64,000 bases of DNA, taken from Takakia lepidozioides (Eukaryota > Streptophyta > Takakiopsida > Takakiales > Takakiaceae). Shown in pieces: positions 11,061-25,020 of this stretch. The notes under the pieces were generated by a model. That model saw nothing but the letters and a program-made list of their open reading frames with translations. It was not told the origin of the DNA and did no database searches. The stretch covers positions 64,771,053 through 64,835,052 of the forward strand of contig CM060732.1 in NCBI GenBank assembly GCA_030704615.1, given 5' to 3'. The position numbers were made by a program, and so were the translations under genes. Positions within the stretch are counted from its first letter, which is position 1. Every line of letters begins with the position of its first letter.

Positions 11061-12985
11061 TGATCTGCCAGAGATGAAAAATGCCTATAAAATCTTTGCA
11101 AAGATGACAGGGACCCTGAAATTCTGAGTGGGTGGTGCAATCTAGCCAACTGTCGACCTCAGAAATATTCTAACAGTATAACCCTAAAATTCTGCAATAA
11201 ATAAAGATAATAAGATTTCCGTTATATTCATCTACACAAGTGGGGGTGCGGCACCTATCCAGTCTTAGCGACATACTAGGGTTGCTTTGAGGTGACGTCC
11301 ACCAAGCCTTTTTGCATGAGCTTACTTATCCTCACCTTCTTTCCTTCACAGTACACAGCATCCGGAAACCCCTCACGAGCATACAAGTTTAACCGGTTGT
11401 TTAAGCAAAATAATAGAGTCTTTCATCATCTTGCTCAACACGGACCTTAAAAAATGCCTTCGAAAGAGCCTTCGAATGACCTCTGCGAGTTTTCATTGGA
11501 GCGGACACCCTCCTGCCCCAATAGCTGATCGTTTTTCCCCAGAAGAGTACCTCCCGTTCAGTTTCTCATTCGGCTCTTGCACCTGTTACCCTCCACCATC
11601 GAAACCAATTCTTTACCATCATATGCACGTATATAGTACTCCATAAGCAGAACCAAGTTTTGCGTGTGTGAGACGCAGACAAGGATGCCTATCAATTGGC
11701 AACTGTATTTCCATCGAGCTCCAGACACACTGCAGAACTCTGGAGGGGTTCTACCCGTGCGTTGAATTTGGTCTGGGGCACAATCTAACAGGTATCGCAT
11801 TTTAATATAACAGGTGAAGTTGCTGCAATCACCTGGGAGAGGGTAAGGCCAATCATACTAAAGTCCAGAAACTTGGGTTCGCAACAGTTCACTACACAGC
11901 CCTTTGTCATGACCTCGGTGTTGTGTATATGCGTTCAAACTTCAATTGTACGAGCAGGCATCTACGCATGCAGAAATGAAAGCGATAAGCATGGGGTTTG
12001 GTTAATAGCGCGAGACATCTGCTTCTCAAGGCTGGGGACCTTTGGCAAAAAGCTGAGAGATTTACTGTGATTTGTTTGTCACATGTCAGCCCTGCACCAG
12101 TATTTGCGTGATAGCGTAAGCCACCGGCCCCGCTCCTTTAGGGCAAGTACATTGACCACCCAACTATAGCATACGACATAGACATGCATTATCAGGAAAG
12201 AGCCCCCAGTACCCATTTTCATACTCCATCTCTTGATAAACTGCAGAATTCATTCTATACCCATGACCTCATTCCCAAACACGTGAATTACTAACTAACT
12301 TCAGCAGCACTGGTTTGGACTTGCACGTCCATGTGCCAGCAGGCAGCTTTCTTCCTCCCGTCTACACTACTTTGCGTGCATGCAACCTCTTCTACCACGT
12401 CTGCATGCACCACATATTGTGTTTCTTGCCCTCCCCTCTCTCTACAGCCAAATTCAACTCCAATTGACCCGTCCATTGCCCACTCACATTGAGCAAGCAT
12501 TAATTCCACGTCCTGATTCTCTTTTCCCATGTGAGGAAGGGGGTCCCCCACTGCAGCAACACACTCTCTACCGCTTGCCAGTAGTGCATGCATCGACAGC
12601 AGGTGAGGAGAGCGTGAAGAAATGAAGCGCATGGGCACGACGCAGACAGACAGATCGATCGAGGCCAGTTGATGTTCAGAGTGCAACTTCTTCTCCTGGT
12701 TGCCGTGCCAGCTACCAGTTCCACCTATCACGCTCCCGGCCACGTCACCCTGCGCGGCTATATCCAGACCCACGCCTCGCCGGCCGTGGCGGGCTGACGG
12801 CGCTGCCCCGCCGTCACTCTCCCCCCTTTATTACTCTGTCCTCTGTACCTTCTTCCCTTCCTTTCTCATTATTCTTTCCTGTAGCCTAGGTTACCTAGCC
12901 CTTTTTCTTTTTTCTTTTTTTTTGGTCTTTTTTAATGTAGTTTTTAGGTTTTTTTAGGACATAAATACTTTTATTTTTTTATTTT
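11061..12985. other. Upstream flank of the demethylase gene; no gene recognised
   Basis: Contains only short open frames without family resemblance. The stretch 12,700-12,960 is pyrimidine-rich. Any promoter of the minus-strand demethylase gene should lie here, but no convincing core element was identified. Confidence 0.4.
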
Positions 12986-12989
12986 TAGA

Positions 12990-13175
12990 CGGCTCACAAA
13001 TCAGGCCGCTTAATTGTAGTGAGAGGAGAAAATAACCTCGACACCGCTCAAGACTCAAGGGACACTGCCCAAGGAGGATAATACTATTACCAAACTCGAC
13101 AAGGTAGCAGGATTTGAACCCAAAATCACCTGGGTAGTTCGTGGTGCTCTGTCCAAGTGTTGGTCTATTTTTATT
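12990..13175 (-). mobile_element. tRNA-derived SINE-like element, copy 1
   Basis: On the minus strand a pol III B-box-like GGTTCAAATCC (about 13,110-13,120) lies downstream of a weak A-box-like GGACAGAGCACC. A body follows containing GAGGTTATTTTCTCCTCTCACTA and GTGAGC, then an A-rich tail. The body word also occurs at 30,289-30,462, so this is a dispersed family. The pol III origin is an inference from the B box. Confidence 0.6.
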
Positions 13176-13654
13176 TTTTTTCCTAATTTGTTTTCAGCAA
13201 AAGGGGATGGAAGCCCTTGTAATCAAATTAAATAAGAAATAACGATCACATCAGTGGAAAAAATAACCACTATTAAGGCCGTGAAGGCTAACTGCGGGGA
13301 AACCTCCCCCGAACCCTAGCAAACGAGCTACTGAAAAGGAACTAAGAGAAAGCTAAGACCAGTGAGCTGGAGATCAGAGATCGTGGGAGGGGAGAGTTTT
13401 AACTCTGGAGAGATTCACTAAGGGGAGAATAGAAGAAAGAGATGCGCAAAGGAGAGCATGCCGCGGTTGAAACTAGGAGCAGGGTATCAACAGTGGAGCT
13501 AAGGTGATGTCCTAACAACAGTGATTTAAGCGTAATCCTGAAAACTTGAGGAGATCCCCATCAGACAGGTATCTTGTTTCAGAACGTAAGCTATGTTCTA
13601 AACTTCGGGTCTTTGGCTCTCTTATGCTGCCAGTTGAAGTCCCCCTCGTCCCCC

Positions 13655-14430
13655 TCACCAGGGGACTTCCCATTGAGGGAGGATGGAGTCATGCCATTGA
13701 ATACGAAGGTTGGGAAGACAGGTTCCGAGCATGTTGCCTTTGGCCCAGGACTGTTTGATATCTTGGAGCAGCTGCCTCCCCCGTTGCTCTGAAGCTCTGG
13801 AAACAGTTGCATGCATACAATTGAGCCCAGGCTTTCCTCCCCTTAGTAAGCATATCATGAAATATGTGAAACAAAACATATCTGCCTCTGGGGGGCTTTC
13901 CCTCATACACCCATAAACACCTAGCTTTCCATAAATTCCAAAGCGTGTGTGCTCTAAGAGCCGCCCATACAGGGCAAAAGCAATGAGTACTAGCAAGTGT
14001 GCAATTGAGCACGAGTAGAGAAGGAGGAGCGGGGGAAGGGAATGTTTTCCAATTAGAGTAGAAAGCCAGCACAATCCTTAATACTCTGCTTGGGATGTTG
14101 CAAAGCAGCGCCAAGCAGTGCTCAATGGATTCTGTATGCATTTGGCACAAAGTGCAAGAAGGGGAGTCCACATTGGTTACTGCTTTAAGAGGGAGGGCAC
14201 GATGAACTAGCTTCCACAAGAATCCAGAAATCGATCTTAATTGCACGATCTTTTCTCCAGATTTCGTTCTATATTCAGTTCCACGCAACCTGCGGGAAAT
14301 CATGACCCCATTTTGAGCACCACTTAGCGAAAAAGGAGCGGACTGGATTCAATAGCGAGTACCCCAGTTTGACGGAGTAGGCAAAAAAAAGAGGTCTTTG
14401 GCTAGTCCATCATTTACCTGATAATGCAGT
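13655..14430 (-). pseudogene. LINE-type reverse transcriptase C-terminal (zf-RVT) fragment
   Basis: The minus-strand frame reads FLWKLVHRALPLKAVTNV, CTLCQMHTESIEHCLALLC and LWNLWKARCLWVYEGK. It matches the zf-RVT region of plant non-LTR retroelement proteins (WRLxHxALPT...CxxCxxxxESxxHxLxxC). The fragment starts and ends without the RT core and is decayed on both sides. Confidence 0.8.
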
Positions 14431-14573
14431 CATGAAGACTAAATCAAAGGGGAAGTCCAAGATATGAGAGGAGGAGATGCCTTCTGAACAATTATCTTCT
14501 CAATATGTCTCATCCGATATGGAGTCTCCAATGGTAAGGGCGGGTAACAACACGGCAACGTAAGCTGCTTCCT

Positions 14574-17500
14574 ATGGAACCTATCGTGGAGGAGAATATT
14601 CCCAAGATGGCCAATACCACTTTGGTGTCGTTGCTGATGATGTTCGATATCCATCCGATATCCCCACCGATATCGCCAAGTCTGGTTGTTCATCCATCCA
14701 CCTCTATTGTCGAACCTATCAAGCATGAGCCATCGATAATGGCTGCTGAATACACCCCGATTTTGGAGCCAGTTAAGGGAAGAGTTAGAGGAAAGTATAC
14801 TGGTCCGATATCGGGAGGAATGAAGCCTGGCCATATTAAGACCTCACGAAGGAAGCAGGTAATGGCATTGGCTAAAGGGTTAGTTCACTATGATATCTTG
14901 AAGGATATGGATGCTTTACAACCCACGATATCTATGAGGCAATTATTGGCGATTGCACCTTAGTGTCAATCTACTTTGTAGTCTTTGTTGATTAAGAGAT
15001 AGCCAAAGCCTATGGCAATCAATGAAGTTGCCCTAAGTTTGAACCCCGACCCTAGTACTCCTGAAGTTGATGTGACAATTGATGGTGTTGTAGTCACGGG
15101 TGCATAAATTGATGGTGAGTCCAGCGGCAACCTTATGAGCTCGGATATCATGGATGAACTAGGTCTAGGCCCTTTGCATTCTACTCGATTGATTTTAAGA
15201 ATGGCCGACCAGAGCCGGGTTAAACCAATGGGTGTCTTGGTTGTCGTTCCCTCAACTATCGCGGGCTTGGAGTATCGTATTGACTATATTGTCTTTCGGT
15301 TGAATGTCTCGGCCTAATCTTACCCTGTTTTGCTGGGACGCCCATGGTTATACCAATCCAAGGCTAAAAATGATTGGGGCAAAGGGACCCTGACTTTGGG
15401 AAAAAGATCAAATAAGACTACTCTGCAGATGTATCCTGTGGCATATCATGGTGAGACTCAGGAGGTGGAGTCCGAGTTTACTTTTGAAGTAGAAGGATGG
15501 ACCAGTGAAGCCGATACTGGTACACCGATACTCTCTCTATGGCCTAAGCATACACGCAGTCGGCAAATATTCCATTCCACAGGACCTGCTTAATATCCAT
15601 GGCCCGGCGATTTGGATGATGACTCTGATGATGCCATATTGCGATGGCAAGGCGCTCGTCCCACTTATATGGTGCGACATGAATCAGAATGGGAGTCAGC
15701 AGTTCTATTGGAGGATATTGAATGGTATAACGTCGCTGACGATAGTTGAGCACCATTGGTAAAGAAAGATCCATACCAATTCATGAATATTGGTACTGAG
15801 GAGGATTAACCCAATGACATAATCATTTCTGCGGAGATCCCTACTAACGAATTGTGTATGTGGAAGAAGTTTTTCAAGCGCAATCACACAACCTTTGTTT
15901 GGAATTATACGGATCTCCGTGGTGTACCACCAGAGATTTGTCAACATCGTATTGTCCTAGAGGAGGGTGCAATTCCGGTTACTTTCCAACGATGACTGCA
16001 ACGTTTGAAGACTAATTGTGATTTTTTATGGAAATCTTCTTTGATGACTTCTGTGTCTATAATGATAAGGCCACCCATGCTAAGATGTTGGAGTTGTGCT
16101 TCCAGAAATGTCTAGGGTATGGAATCTCTTTGAATGTAGGCAAATGCCAATTCTTGACCATTACAAAGGGGAAGCTATTAGGCCATATTGTCTATATTCG
16201 CGGTATATCGATTGATCCCACAAAGGTTGTTCCTACTACGGTAACGGAGATACGGTCGTTTCTTGGGCATGTTGGTTACTATCGCCGGTTCATCCATCGA
16301 TATGCTGAAATTGCTTTACCTCTGACACAATTATAATTAAAGCACGATGCAGAGCCGCATTGGACGCGAGAGTGTCAATGCTCCTTTAATGAATTGAAGG
16401 GACGATTGATAAAGGCACCGATTTTGATTTCCCTTGATTGGAATAAGGAGTTTCAAGTCTATGTTGATGCCTCAAACTATGCAATTGGTAGTGTTTTGAG
16501 TCAGAAGGATGAAAAGTCCTTTGACCATCCAATATATTTTGCAAGTTGTCAATTGGTTGCTGCAGAAATAAACTATACTACCATTGAGATGGAAGGTTTG
16601 GGCATGATCTATTCTGTTCAAAAGTTTCGCCATTATCTATTGGGATACCCCTTTGTTTTTCACGTGGATCACGATGCATTGAAGTATCTTATAAATAAAC
16701 CTCAATTGAGTGGAAGAGTGGCTCGATAGGTTATTTTGTTACAGGAATTTACTTTCAAAATTATGGTTCGCCCTGGGTGCAAACATACCAATGCCGATCA
16801 CTTTTAGTCGCCTATCAAAGGAAGTGGGAGAAGAGCCGATAGACGATTCTTTCCCAGACGCCGCTCTTTTTGTGATTGATGTTATAACGGGGGAATACGC
16901 CCTTATTTTCAATTATTTGTCATTGCAGCAATTCCCTGAGGAGTACACTGAGAAACAGAAACGTCGATTGGTTGAAAAATCGGCTCCTTACACAATTATT
17001 GGAGAAACTTTATATAAGCTCGGAAAAGATGGAGTTTTATGGCGTTGCATTATGGAAGCAGAAGTTCTTATGATACTTGAAGGTTGTCATGCTGATTCTT
17101 GCGGTGGACATTTTGCTGCCACGATGCGACGGGCCGGAAGGTTTTACTATTGGGATATTGGTGGCCCACATTATTTAAAGATTTTTTTGCTTATGTGCGT
17201 CGATGTGATGCATGTCAACGAGTGGGAAAACCAATTCATTCTAGTTCAATGCCATTGGTTTCTATCTTGGCACAAACGCCCTTTGAGAAGTGGGGCATCG
17301 ATTTTGTTTGTCTTATCGATCCTGCCTCTCGCAATGGCCAAAATCGATATATTCTTGTAGCAACAGAATACGTGACTAAATGGGTAGAGACGATGGCCAC
17401 CCGTACCGATGCTGCCAAAGTGGTCGCTCAATTTTTGTATGAAAATATTATTACGCGGTTTGGATACTCTTGAGAACTGGTGAACGATCGTGACACACAT

Positions 17501-17640
17501 TTATTAAATTCTACCATTGAGCAATTGACTACTAGGTATGTCATCAAGCATCGTAAAACTACACCCTATCATCCTCGTGCTAACGGGCACACTAAAAAGA
17601 CCAATGGGCTTGTCGTGCACCTAACCATCATACATCGTTG
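14574..17640 (+). mobile_element. Degenerate Ty3/gypsy retrotransposon 1 (protease-RT-RNaseH-integrase)
   Basis: Order gag-end, protease, RT, RNase H, integrase identifies Ty3/gypsy. Visible landmarks: ISMRQLLAIAP at 14,940; IDGESSGNLMSSDIMDELGL (retropepsin, 15,110-15,170); LLGRPWLYQSKAK (15,330); RT thumb with EIFFDDFCVYND (16,030), LGHIVYIRGISIDPTKV and VTEIRSFLGHVGYYRRFI; RNase H with VYVDASNYAIGSVLSQ (16,450); H2C2-like and integrase core WGIDFVCLIDPA, TEYVTKWVE, RTTPYHPRANG-like (17,550). Numerous in-frame stops (e.g. 15,315 and 17,471) and frameshifts make it dead. The RT fingers are largely missing just before 16,020, an internal deletion. No flanking LTRs were found. Confidence 0.9.
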
Positions 17641-17945
17641 TCCACCGTACATTCTAAGCACACAATCCTAGAAAGCTATGCCACAATCGCCCCCCTAGCT
17701 GGTGATTAGGTCCCTCTAACACCAGATAGCCGACAAGTATCCATCTCAATAAGATCATTGTTTGGTCTTCAATCGCACAAGTCCCAGTATCTGAAGTCGA
17801 TAGATCAAGAGGTCGGGTGCAAAAGTAGCCCCATCGTTAGTCGTCTTCTTGCAATCCATGGCTTTCACCGCGGTATCCATGGCGTTGAATGTACTCCCAC
17901 TAGCTAGACCTTGGGTCCTTGTCAATCTTACCATTGTCATGCCCA

Positions 17946-18764
<819 letters not shown>

Positions 18765-19044
18765 TTACTCACACAAAGCCTGAAACTCCCCCAAGAACTC
18801 TTTCCCCTGGTATGTGAGTACCTCGGCTAGAACACCAAATTGGCTAAGCACTCGATCTAAGAATGCATATACAGCCCCCTCACTTGCCTTGTCAGGCAAT
18901 GCCACCAGTTCAATCCACTTGGAGAAATGTTCCACCATCATCAGCATATACTTGTTATGGCGAATCGTTAGTGGCAATGGGCGTGCAAAGTCAAGACTCC
19001 AACGATAGCCCATCCTGCCATTGGCAAGAGATTCCACAGAAACT

Positions 19045-20335
19045 GATAGTTGTCTGTTTGACTGTATAACTATGTATCTCTTGCTTTCTTACAGCTTGTA
19101 CTGTGACACGCGTAATGCTCTTGTTGTGTTGAATCATTTCACGCCTTCAGGTATCAGAACAAACATTACCGTCTTTCTTTATCAGACATGTGCACCAAGA
19201 CAGAATCTCACCAAAAGATTGTTGGTGTTCAACAGTACCATACATGAAGATAACTAGCACCAAAAGGGCATATGAAGCTTATTCTGCTCTCCACTGGTAT
19301 TAACTTGCACCAGGACTTTCAATGGCTGTCTTCCAGTCCACCCATGGCCCGCTGTAAATGGCTTGCAACCTACAGATTTTCAAGAGAGCTGATTACCATG
19401 AAAATTTCAAAACTGGCTTTACAAACCTAATAATTCAAGCATAATCAGCATTCAAGCTAAGGAAGCTTTACAAGCATCGTGTTGCGAGTAAAGCCTTGGT
19501 AATGTCACCAGGAAATCCCTGGCTGAATGGATGACACTGAAATAATGGAGCTTGAAATCCGGCCCTCTTGGACGAATTTGGGCCCACACTCTATCCCTGC
19601 TCCTTCAGCTATCTATGCCTCTGCACAAAATCCTTCAGCTATCTATGCATACATCCTTGCCTTCCTGCTAGCAGCTGACAATGACAGCCTAGAATTGTTC
19701 CAGCAAACACCCCCAACCCTACTTATCAACGAGCAATGAGCTAACTTACAAAATTCAATATGCATCTCAGGGTGTCTGATGAGAGGGCAAAACATGCTGA
19801 AATAGGTCGAAGAAGAAGGTGCCTTCACCACACTGTCCTTGACCTTGTGTCATGACCCATGGAGGATTTGACCTTGTGTGTGATGCTTGTGTCTATAGTC
19901 AGGTAATGTCGGATTGGTCAATGAGAACCTGCACCACGGTGCAGCTGAGCAGGCAGACTTTGAAACACGGTCTGCTAAGACCAAGCTGACTCTCCCAAGA
20001 ACCTTGTAAACATCAGGAAGAATATCAAATCATGGTACTAACAGGAGCCAACAACCCACATTTGCAGGATGGACAAAATTCTGCACATCGTACATTAAAA
20101 AAAAACCACACCTTGCGATTGCGGTCGCACCCTCGTGAAGGATCTTAAAAAAACTCATGCCAGCTCTGCTCCATGATTCAAATTCAGGGCCGAGTCTGAT
20201 GAGAGGGCAAAATAGGCTGAAATAGGTCGAAGAAGAAGGTGCCCTCACCACATTGTCCTTGACCTTGTGTCATGACCCATGGAGGATTTGACTGAACATG
20301 AACCCAAGATGACCTCTAGTGTGTGTTGCTTGTGT
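19045..20335. mobile_element. 1.3-kb insertion splitting the gypsy 2 integrase
   Basis: Integrase homology stops at about 20,335 (QQLVA) and resumes at about 19,045 (LANGRMGYRW). The inserted DNA has no long open frame. It includes part of a dispersed repeat related in reverse to 26,130-26,310 and two 98-bp direct repeats. Target duplications were not resolved. Confidence 0.65.
19774..20291. repeat. Pair of 98-bp direct repeats
   Basis: 19,774-19,872 and 20,194-20,291 are near-identical (GTCTGATGAGAGGGCAAAA, AATAGGTCGAAGAAGAAGGT, CATGACCCATGGAGGATTTG), 420 bp apart. They may be terminal repeats of a small inserted element or a local duplication. Confidence 0.75.
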
Positions 20336-21956
20336 CTGTTGCCACTAACTGTTGCACATCCGTGTGCATGCCCCGCCACCAATATTGTCTTTGCAACAAA
20401 CTATGAATGCGTCGCACCCCAAAATGTCCCAACTCCTCATGGGCATGGCATACCATTCGCGCTCGTTGTGTTGGATGAGGTACAATCCTCACTCGTCCAT
20501 CCTCCCATACTCGGAGTAGGTGAGTCCCCTCCCACTTGAACCTCTTGGCTCGTTGTAGGATCCGATCCCTCTCCTTAGCAGTCACACCGGCTGCTGTCTC
20601 TCCGGTATGAAAGTAGACCAACATTGCTGCATGTTCATGCACATCCTTAGCACCACCAAGCTCCTCACTGATCTTCGGATCGTTATGCACACCATCTACA
20701 TGACCAATCCTATGGGATGGACCATCTTGAGCTCCCATTGCTAGGATGCATGTCATCCTGGCACCATCTCCTCGTCCGTCTCACCATGCCAACGAGCTCC
20801 TGTATCATCAAGCTCACTTGTGCATAAATTGCGACTCAATCCATCCACATCCCGGTTGACAATTCCGGCTCGATGCACTACCTGGAAGTCGTACTCTTGA
20901 AGCATAAGTGCCCACCGTGCAAGCTTCCTTGTAAGCTTGTCTGACAACCACTTCAATGGTTGGTGATCTGTGACAAGGGTGAAGAGATTGTCATAGAGGT
21001 AACATCTGAAATGTGCCACTTCCCATACTGCAACTAGACACTCTCCTTCATATGAGCTAATACTTTGTCTCAGCATCAGTGTTCGAGCGGCTAGCATATG
21101 CCACTATGAACTCTCTTCCCTCATCATCCACCTGTGTGAGCACTATTCCAATCCCCAGCATACTCCAATCCGTATGTAGCAGGAAAGGCCGCCCCCGAAT
21201 AGGCCGCCTCAGAATAGGCGCAGAAGTCAATCGAGCCTCGAGTTCTTCAAAGGCTTCCTCTTGCTCCTCCTCCCACTGTCACTCCTGACCCATCTTGGTC
21301 AACTTGGTAAGAGCCTTTGCAATGCTGCTAAATCCCTTGACAAACCGACAATAGTAATTTACTAACCCCATGAAAGCACGAACTCTGCTTACATCTATGG
21401 GGCGTGGAATGCATGCAATGGCCTCCACCTTTGTCTGTGCACCTGCACCAGCACTCATATGGTCTGCTGGTCATTAACCCAGCCTCACCATAAGATAACA
21501 ATGATGGTCTGACTGGTCATCACCCTAGCCTCACCACCGAAAGCACGCTCTAGGATTGACCGGTAATCAAATCCGGACCAGCCTCCTATGAAAACAAGCG
21601 CCCACACAAAACTGACATGGCACACAGTCAAGCATGCAGGTGTGGAGGGGATCCAAACACAAGAAAATCAAAACAGTAACTCCCCCACACCAAAAACACT
21701 CCACAGTGTCGCTCCTGCAAGACACCCCAGCCCAAACCCGGACTGACTCTTGCCTCCACCTACGGAAAGGTTTTGGCCTACAGAGAGGGTGGAAGACTAC
21801 AATGAAGAGAGACTAAAGCAATTCTTATCACAACATGCTCTCATCCCACTACCCTATCTCCACACTCTTTTACTTAAGCAATAGACAAGACATTTCAAGG
21901 ATCTCTCAAATAACTCTCTAAGAGCCCTCAAGATGTCCCTCAAACAATCTCACTAA

Positions 21957-22390
21957 GGCTCCTAAAGCTTGCACAATGGTACTCCAAACAGTACACCAAG
22001 GCCCTAAGAGCTTGCCAAATCTCAGCCCTCAAGGACCCCAAATAGTCCTTCAACAAGTCGCCAAAGACTCCTCAAGCTCGCCAAATATCGGCCTCCAAGG
22101 ACCCCAAACAGCCCTCCAAACAGCCTTCCAAAGGCTCCAAAAACTTGCCAAATATTGGTCTTCAAAGACCCCAAATGGTCCTCCACATAGCCTTCCAAAG
22201 GCTCCAAAAACTTGCCAAAACTTGGTCTTCAAGGACCACAAATAGTCCTCCAAACAGTCATTCAAATACCTCTTTAAGAGCTCTTCAAAGTGCCTTAGAA
22301 AAGCTCCTCAGAGTGTCTTCCAAAAGCTCCTCAAAGGACCCCAAAGATCCCCCCAAAAATCCTCCAAAAGGCCTTTGAAAATCCTCCAAA
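21957..22390. repeat. 67-bp tandem array
   Basis: Units start near 22,000, 22,067, 22,133 and 22,200, built on GGCTCCAAAAACTTGCCAAA ... GGACCCCAAA-TAGTCC. Flanking sequence to 22,390 is a more decayed, shorter-period version (CTCCTCAAAGGACCCC). No stable reading frame is evident. Confidence 0.8.
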
Positions 22391-22430
22391 AACCCTATAT
22401 TGTCTTTATGTGTCACTATGTTCCCAGCCT

Positions 22431-22610
22431 ATAGTGACCGTTCCCATCAGATAGTTACCGTTTCTATTGGATAGTTACCGTTCCCAACCTATAGTTATTG
22501 TTCCCAACCTATAGTTACTATTCCCATACTATAGTTACTGTTCCTAACCTATAGTGACGGTTCCTAACCTATAGTTACTGTTCCCATACTATAGTGACCA
22601 TTCCCATGAA
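22431..22610. repeat. 20-bp tandem array (9 units)
   Basis: Exact 20-bp spacing of ATAGTTAC[CT]GTTCCCAACCT variants at 22,431, 22,451, 22,471, 22,491, 22,511, 22,531, 22,551, 22,571 and 22,591. Units alternate between AACCT and ATACT endings in the middle of the array. Confidence 0.9.
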
Positions 22611-24009
22611 CATGGGGTTTCATGTGCATCTCATGCTAGGGTTTGTGCATCCCATGCTAAGGTTTGTGCATTCCAAGCTAGGGTGTGGGCTTCTTTGAGC
22701 TTCATGCTTGCTCTCCTCAAGCATCCATGACTTCTATGAGATACCAAGGTAAACTACCTTGATCTTCTTCACCTCAAGCCACAACCAAGCTTGGTTCCAT
22801 CTCACCTAGCAATGCATTTGCCACACATCAAGCTTCACTTATCTTTGGAGCTCAAGAATCAAGCTTTTTACCTCATTACCGAGTCTTGCACTCATTCATG
22901 TACTCTTCTTTGGCCACCCACACACATGCTCCACTCTTGGCTTCTATGTGTTGCTTCTCCAAGCATCAATACATCTCCATCTCATGCAAAGAGGAAGATT
23001 CAAGTCCCTTCACTTGCTAGCTCAAGAGTCGTGCTCTCCTCAAGCTTAAGGTTGAAACCCCAACTCAAACATATGCTCTACAAGTGCTTTTCCTTCGAAC
23101 CTAAGTGGAAACTAGCCCTTTTCCTTCCTTCTTGCTCTCCAAGGCTTGAAAATAGAAGCCTCAATGGGCTGAAAACATGCTCCACATAAGCATCACCTCA
23201 TACACAAAAGAATGAACTTGTTCCCTTCACCTTCTAGCTCTCCTCAAGCTTGAAGTTGGAAGCCGCACTTGGAAAGCATGCTCCACACATGCGCCACTTG
23301 CTTGGTCAACCACTTGTTTCACCAAGAGCAATCCAAGAACTCATAGAACTAGCAAAAGCACTCCCTTCTAGCGCCTTAGTTTGCTTGTTTGTCAACCAAA
23401 TGAAATCCCACTTGGCTACATTTCACCAAGGATAAAACAACCACTTCTTAGCTTCTCTTGAGCTACTCAATGCTCCTCAAGCTACACTTGTTGTACTCCT
23501 TCTATGGTATTTCCAACCCAAGCATGTGCCGCTCTTTGGCTTCTCTTTCACACCATGAACAACTGGAGCTTGCTCTTGAAACCCTAGTGTAAGACGTTTC
23601 TCTTGTGATACAAGAGCTCTTTTCCAAGCTCTCAAACCCTTGGTGCACAATAATGCTTCTACAAACCCTCAATGCATTCTTTTCACCATAGAAGCCACTT
23701 CCTTGGCAAATGGTTGTCACAACACTTGAGATACAAGAGATGATGCTCATTCTTCTCAAACTTTCAAACCTTTTGCTTCCACACACACAAGACTTTCTCC
23801 CTGCAATACTTGCAAAGTCTTGTAACTCAAGAGCTCTCTACTTGAGCTCTCCACCTCCTTGATACAATTCAAACACACTCTCCTTTGTAACACCTTGCAA
23901 ACCTTATGAAATACTTGAGCTTTTCCTAGCTCTCTCACTCTTTGGTGTACACCAACACAAGTGCTAAGCTAATCCTTACACTCCGCACTCACAAGCGCAT
24001 AAGGTCATC
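22611..24009. repeat. Degenerate CTCAAG/CTTG-rich repetitive stretch
   Basis: No gene is visible. Words such as CTCAAGCTT, GCTCCACA(C/T), CTTGGCTTCT and CTCTCCTCAAGC recur at irregular spacing, suggesting an old tandem array. The short minus-strand frames near 23,500-23,940 have no recognisable product. Confidence 0.45.
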
Positions 24010-24385
24010 TTCTTGTAGTGATAATGAAAATGAACGCAATGGAAACCCTCCACTCATGAATCCACTCAATCACATAAACTAAGTCAAGCCAATGGCACCC
24101 TTGCTAAGGGAATCCACCCTACAAAGCCCTCACCACACTCCCTCTCAATACCTAGAGCTATGGAGGTGAGAGAGGCTCATGGAGGCTCAACTACAAGAAG
24201 ATGAGCCCTCCTCAACCCTCACAAGGGGAAAACCCATCCCCATGTCCCAAGTGAGGCTTGACACCTCACTTGGCATGTGAGACCAAATAAAGTCCCAACA
24301 CACAAAATATAAATATAAATATCCAAAATGTCATAATTAACTAGAAGTAGGTAATTCTAGTTAACCATGACTAAAACCATGACAG
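24010..24385 (+). repeat. Inverted-repeat partner A (~375 bp)
   Basis: Matches the reverse complement of about 27,885-28,260: AGTCAAGCCAATGGCA, GAATCCACC, CAAGTGAGG...CCTCACTTGG, an AT-rich AAATATAAAT tract, then ACCATGACTAAAAC(C/T)ATGACA. It contains an internal palindrome, CCAAGTGAGG with CCTCACTTGG. Confidence 0.75.
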
Positions 24386-25020
24386 GCTGTTATGTGGAAT
24401 TTTGACTAAAACTATTTCCAGAGCTGGTACCGATTGGGATACGAAACTCTTCTCTGCACTATGGGCCTATCGGACGCTACACAATTAGGAGTGGGGCTAT
24501 GTAGAATAATAGAAATTTTCAATTAAGCTTTTATTATAAGATTTTTTAGTGAATTATCGGCTGACATACTCTGCAATACCCTCGATATAGACGCGATATG
24601 ACGATTCTTATCGATATTTTATAATGACGGATGACTTGGTTCTATTCAATATTGGATATTAGCAATGGATGGAATGATTGGATGAATAGAAAGAGTTAGG
24701 AGCGGTTACAATAGTTGTTGGGCAAATCTTCTATAAATCAATCAGTGTCAGTTGAGCCAGAAAGCTATGACCAGAGTAGAGCGTGTTTGTGCGTAGGAGT
24801 TGTAGAATCTAGGAGATAGAATCTTACCTCAATGGTAGATCTGCAATACTGTCTTTATTGTTGTTTGGAGAAGTAAAGGAGGGAATTCAATTGGGTATTT
24901 TCTGTGTAAGCACCATAATGATGGAATGATTTGCAAATGATGAGTTGAATGCTTATCTTTTGTATGAGATGGTGAGAATGTGCACAATTGGAGGAGATGA
25001 GAATTATGTGCAAGAATTAA

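Noticed and set aside
12640-12960. Plus-strand frame with a hydrophobic, Phe-rich tail suggesting a membrane protein
   Set aside because: The hydrophobic stretch is translation of T-rich simple sequence; no start or family support.
21985-22610. Possible CRISPR-like array
   Set aside because: Units are contiguous tandem repeats without unique spacers, and the DNA is eukaryotic.
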